Below are positions 4,197 to 7,058 of a DNA stretch of 7,058 nt, piece by piece (the first letter of the stretch is position 1; every line of letters starts with the position of its first letter). A model generated the notes under the pieces. It did not search any database, had not been told where the DNA came from, and worked only from the letters and a program-made list of their open reading frames with translations. Origin of the DNA: an uncultured bacterium (GTDB lineage: Bacteria; Actinomycetota; Aquicultoria; SKW223); NCBI GenBank assembly GCA_938042205.1, contig CALIRS010000085.1, positions 1-7,058 of the forward strand. Direction: 5' to 3'. The translations under genes and the position numbers were made by a program.

Positions 4197-7058
4197 TTAA
4201 TAAGTTTCTGGATTATGAACATAACCGTGACACTTCAAGTTGCAGGTACCTGATGTCTCTTCCGTTTTTGGACTCCAGGTAGCATTACCGATCTCTCCAT
4301 CAGGTCCAAGTACGTTGGGAGAAAAGTTAACCAATCTCTCATTTCCCGAACCGTGGGGATTGTAATGACATTCCCTGCAGATAGCATTCCCCTTACCAGC
4401 ACCAGGTGTAAATATGCTCCCTTCAAGGCCTCCTCCTGGGTCATTGTAAAGTAAGCGCAAGTGGGAGCCGTGAAATCTAAAGTTACTGTCCATTCTCTGT
4501 TGGCCGGTGGTATCCTCATATGGCTCGCTTCGATGGCAGTTATAACAAAGAGCGAAGTCATTAGCGTCGTAATTGTCTGAAGTGCTTGTTTCTTTCAGCT
4601 CAAATCTATAGTTCGCTTTCAATATAAATGCGAATTGCGAGCCGTGTGGTCCCACAGGACCTGTGGTTTCTGAACATGAATGGCAGCTTGAGCAGTAGAT
4701 TTGGCTATCAGTTGTGTATTTAGGCAACAGGTTATTTGCCATATAAGTGGTCTCATTCTTACCGGTACTTACTACCGGATGATAAGAAGTGTTGTTTGGA
4801 CTCATCACTGAAGCTAAATCGCTTCCATAAGAGCTTTTTGCAAATGAAGAATGGCACTTAAAGCACAGTTCATATTCATAAATAATGCCAAAATTATAGG
4901 GGATGAAAGTGAAGGTGGGTATTGTAGATGCCGTAGTGTAAATAACGCTAACGCCACTTATTCCTGATAGGCTCTCAGGCGCAATCGGGGCATTTTGACT
5001 TATTGTTTGCCTTACCTGATGCGGGTTATGACAATCGCTACATTCTGCATGACGGCTTTCATCTGAATTTTGAATTTGTGCCGCCTCCATGCTATCAAAT
5101 AACTCATTCAAAGTATGCTTTCCTGAAAATTCGAGCACTGGATGTCTATACCAGACTGTCCTGGTAGCTTCGAATCCGGGAGGCCCTACTGTTACCTCCG
5201 GTGAGTTTATAAGACATGAGTATATATCTAATGAGGCAATTGAAGCACCACTTTCCGGCGAAGTCCCATTCTCACGATGGCATGAAATACAGGTAAACTC
5301 TTCCACGTTACCCCTGAGAAGAGAGAGAATAGAACTTGAATGCGACTGATGACAATGCATACAGGTAATACCTGTTCCCGAAGAAGGCCCGGGAAGTAAA
5401 TTGTAATGGGAAGAAGTCGTGTAACTCGTCTCATTAACCCATTGATATTCAGGAAGCCCTCTGTCAGGAGCATGGCAACTATAGCAGAAACTTTCCCCTA
5501 AAGGCTGTGTTGTATTTTCACTTTTCAGCCGCAGAAGTCTAGGAACATTTGCCGGGTCTTTATGTGGCGAATGACAATCAGTGCAGAAAACATTTTCATC
5601 CTCTGACCTTGAGTAATGTATAGAAGCAGATATCGTTGATACATATGATTTACCGATATTGTATTTACTGCCAGTTCCTATCTCGTCATGGCACAGATAA
5701 CAGACTTCAGTTGCCGATTGCTTTACGAGAAGAGTTGGCGTCTTTCCCTCATGAACTTTATGGCAAAGAGAACATTTATTTGTGTCATCAAGGTATTTCC
5801 CGTGAGGCTCAGAAGAAACGGTAAAGGTGGCAACATTTCCTGCGCCATCATCAACTATGAAATTGCCTGCCAGATCTTTCACATTTACAACAGTCACAGT
5901 ATGTTCTGAGAGCGGCTCTAAATATGTTGTTTGAAGTACGGCTGATTTACCATCTGGAAATGCTGTAACACTGGTCACAGTAGCTTCGGAAACAGTGTAA
6001 TTAGAAAGGTTAAGAAGGCTGGTGGTCTCCATAAATTCAGAAAAAGTAATAAAAAGTTTGTTTGGAGAAGCACTTCGTGCTGCTGAAATCACCGGTGGTG
6101 TCGTATCCAGCTCAGTTCCGAAGAAAAATACGCCAAAGAGTGAAAAATGGTCCACAAAAGCAGTAGCTAACCCTCTTGTGGTGTCAACTTCTGTTCTAAT
6201 AAATGTCCAGCTCCCGTTCGAATACTGACCTATACTTACCAAACTCTTGTCCAAGCGCTCTGGAGCTTTAAATGATATTGTTAAGGTTGCCGGTAGGCTA
6301 AAAGAAAGTCCGTCAGGTTTAAGATCATAAATTCTGCTTAATCCAAGTCTTCCTGGAGGAAGAGTAGTTGTCACACTCTCAGCCATAATCAACGTATTTT
6401 CGGACAGTGAGTTAGCAGGAATATCTAACTTCAACTCACCTGTGGAAGGAGAAATGTTCCCCCCCGAAGTTGGTATCAGTTTTGAAACCTTTGCTTTAGA
6501 AGGTCCAACAGGTTTTGATAAGGCTAATACTTTGTTTTCTGCGTCTTTCAAAACTAATTGATAATAGTAGATGTGATTCTCTTCCTCCGGTGACAACATG
6601 TCTTCGAAATAAGTAGTATTTGGTGGAAGACCTAATGAGTTTATCTTCTGCCAGCCTCTGGTTCCGCTATCCGGTGCACTTCTTTGAATATCAATTGAGC
6701 TTACTTCCGTCGATTCAATTCTTTCCCAGTAAATGGTATTTTTTCCAGAACCTGAAATCACCTTCAAGCTTTCGATGCCAATCGGTTTCTGCGGAGTTTT
6801 AGCCATCACTGCTTTCGACCTTGCTGACTCATTGCCGGCAACATCTTCAGCCACGACCCTATAACGATAATCTGTATTTGAGCGAATCCCGGTATCCAGA
6901 AAGGAAGTCTCTCCTGAAGGAACAATACCTGCTAAAACCCCATCTCGATAAACTTTATAAATCGACATCCCTGACCCGGGTTCTTTATCAAGCGAAGCTC
7001 TCCAGCTTATCTGAATAGAATCAGGGCTTTTCGCTGACGCCAACACGCCCAATGGAAC
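4197..7058 (-). CDS. Secreted multiheme c-type cytochrome with Fn3, ZU5-like and Ig-like domains (N-terminus cut by window edge)
   Basis: This is probably an extracytoplasmic electron carrier. The frame is open at base 7058, and 953 residues are visible, numbered here from that edge. The first visible residues are already inside an Fn3 module, so the true start and any signal peptide lie outside the window. Residues 1-88 are an Fn3 domain. About 92-185 is a second Fn3-like domain. About 190-310 is ZU5-like, marked by SGGNISPSTGELKLDIPANS, YDLKPDGLSFSLP and DHFSLFGVF. About 317-412 is an SbsA/Big_5-type Ig module, marked by DTTPPVI, FSEFM, PDGKSAVL and VKDLAGN. Residues 429-944 carry eleven CXXCH motifs and one CX3CH, with many further His residues (CHKVH, CHSPH, CHNPH) that could be distal ligands. 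There is no C-terminal membrane segment or sorting motif; the protein ends in VHNPETY. The Ig-like part suggests an extended surface or matrix-binding protein. Its redox partner is unknown. The transferase gene follows after 24 bases. Confidence 0.9.
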   Translation of the reverse strand, partial: VPLGVLASAKSPDSIQISWRASLDKEPGSGMSIYKVYRDGVLAGIVPSGETSFLDTGIRSNTDYRYRVVAEDVAGNESARSKAVMAKTPQKPIGIESLKVISGSGKNTIYWERIESTEVSSIDIQRSAPDSGTRGWQKINSLGLPPNTTYFEDMLSPEEENHIYYYQLVLKDAENKVLALSKPVGPSKAKVSKLIPTSGGNISPSTGELKLDIPANSLSENTLIMAESVTTTLPPGRLGLSRIYDLKPDGLSFSLPATLTISFKAPERLDKSLVSIGQYSNGSWTFIRTEVDTTRGLATAFVDHFSLFGVFFFGTELDTTPPVISAARSASPNKLFITFSEFMETTSLLNLSNYTVSEATVTSVTAFPDGKSAVLQTTYLEPLSEHTVTVVNVKDLAGNFIVDDGAGNVATFTVSSEPHGKYLDDTNKCSLCHKVHEGKTPTLLVKQSATEVCYLCHDEIGTGSKYNIGKSYVSTISASIHYSRSEDENVFCTDCHSPHKDPANVPRLLRLKSENTTQPLGESFCYSCHAPDRGLPEYQWVNETSYTTSSHYNLLPGPSSGTGITCMHCHQSHSSSILSLLRGNVEEFTCISCHRENGTSPESGASIASLDIYSCLINSPEVTVGPPGFEATRTVWYRHPVLEFSGKHTLNELFDSMEAAQIQNSDESRHAECSDCHNPHQVRQTISQNAPIAPESLSGISGVSVIYTTASTIPTFTFIPYNFGIIYEYELCFKCHSSFAKSSYGSDLASVMSPNNTSYHPVVSTGKNETTYMANNLLPKYTTDSQIYCSSCHSCSETTGPVGPHGSQFAFILKANYRFELKETSTSDNYDANDFALCYNCHRSEPYEDTTGQQRMDSNFRFHGSHLRLLYNDPGGGLEGSIFTPGAGKGNAICRECHYNPHGSGNERLVNFSPNVLGPDGEIGNATWSPKTEETSGTCNLKCHGYVHNPETY
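4227..5774 (-). other. Haem-binding region: twelve motifs in six doubled-CXXCH modules
   Basis: In protein order the motifs lie at 5774-5760 CSLCH, 5702-5688 CYLCH, 5585-5571 CTDCH, 5486-5472 CYSCH, 5363-5349 CMHCH, 5291-5277 CISCH, 5042-5028 CSDCH, 4865-4851 CFKCH, 4694-4680 CSSCH, 4547-4533 CYNCH, 4379-4365 CRECH and 4244-4227 CNLKCH. The odd-numbered motifs 1, 3, 5, 7 and 11 are followed by a His two or three residues later (CHKVH, CHSPH, CHQSH, CHNPH, CHYNPH), the usual mark of the first half of a doubled CXXCH unit. Spacing within pairs is 24, 33, 24, 59, 49 and about 46 residues. Two further cysteines, in YSCLI (5216-5214) and just after motif 9 (4676-4674), belong to no haem motif. Each canonical motif should bind one covalent haem c outside the cytoplasmic membrane. 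Confidence 0.9.

Noticed and set aside
4235..4561. 108-codon minus-strand frame inside the cytochrome gene, and other short frames on both strands across 4200-7018
   Set aside because: They overlap the cytochrome frame, which shows family-specific motifs throughout; the alternative peptides show no domain or plausible membrane pattern.
7050..7052. TTG at 7052 as the cytochrome start codon
   Set aside because: The frame remains open to the window edge, the preceding visible residues (VP) fit the start of an Fn3 strand, and a start here would leave an exported cytochrome without a signal peptide. The gene is treated as truncated by the window.

Overview
The window is a gene-dense stretch of anaerobic-type bacterial DNA, moderately AT-rich. 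All four genes lie on the minus strand, so they read from right to left. In transcription order they are: a large secreted multiheme c-type cytochrome (N-terminus outside the window); a polyprenyl-phosphate sugar-1-phosphate transferase; a 13-helix O-antigen ligase/polymerase-family (Wzy_C) protein with a TPR tail; and the redox-sensing repressor Rex (C-terminus outside the window). The gaps are 24, 0 and 70 bases. The first three genes therefore look like one transcription unit, while rex may have its own promoter in the 70-base gap. No stretch longer than 300 bases lacks a gene. I see no tRNA, rRNA, CRISPR array, insertion sequence or integration site.

The cytochrome has two fibronectin-type-III-like modules, a ZU5-like module and an SbsA/Big_5-like Ig module. 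These are followed by a haem region with eleven CXXCH motifs and one CX3CH. The twelve motifs fall into six pairs of the 'doubled CXXCH' type. The next two genes make and transfer a lipid-linked surface glycan: the first loads a sugar phosphate on undecaprenyl phosphate, the second polymerises the glycan or transfers it to an acceptor outside the membrane. Rex senses the NADH/NAD+ ratio and usually controls anaerobic and respiratory genes.

Read together, and as inference only, this could be a locus for a cell-surface electron-transfer layer in which a multiheme cytochrome is secreted together with, or decorated by, a glycan. All three visible start codons are TTG, each with an upstream purine-rich ribosome binding site.

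Taxonomy cannot be settled from the sequence. A canonical Rex beside a large multiheme cytochrome suggests an anaerobic, possibly subsurface or thermophilic bacterium of a Firmicutes, Actinobacteriota, Chloroflexota or related lineage; this is a weak inference. Each protein belongs to a recognisable family, and any novelty lies in the combination and in the architecture of the cytochrome.
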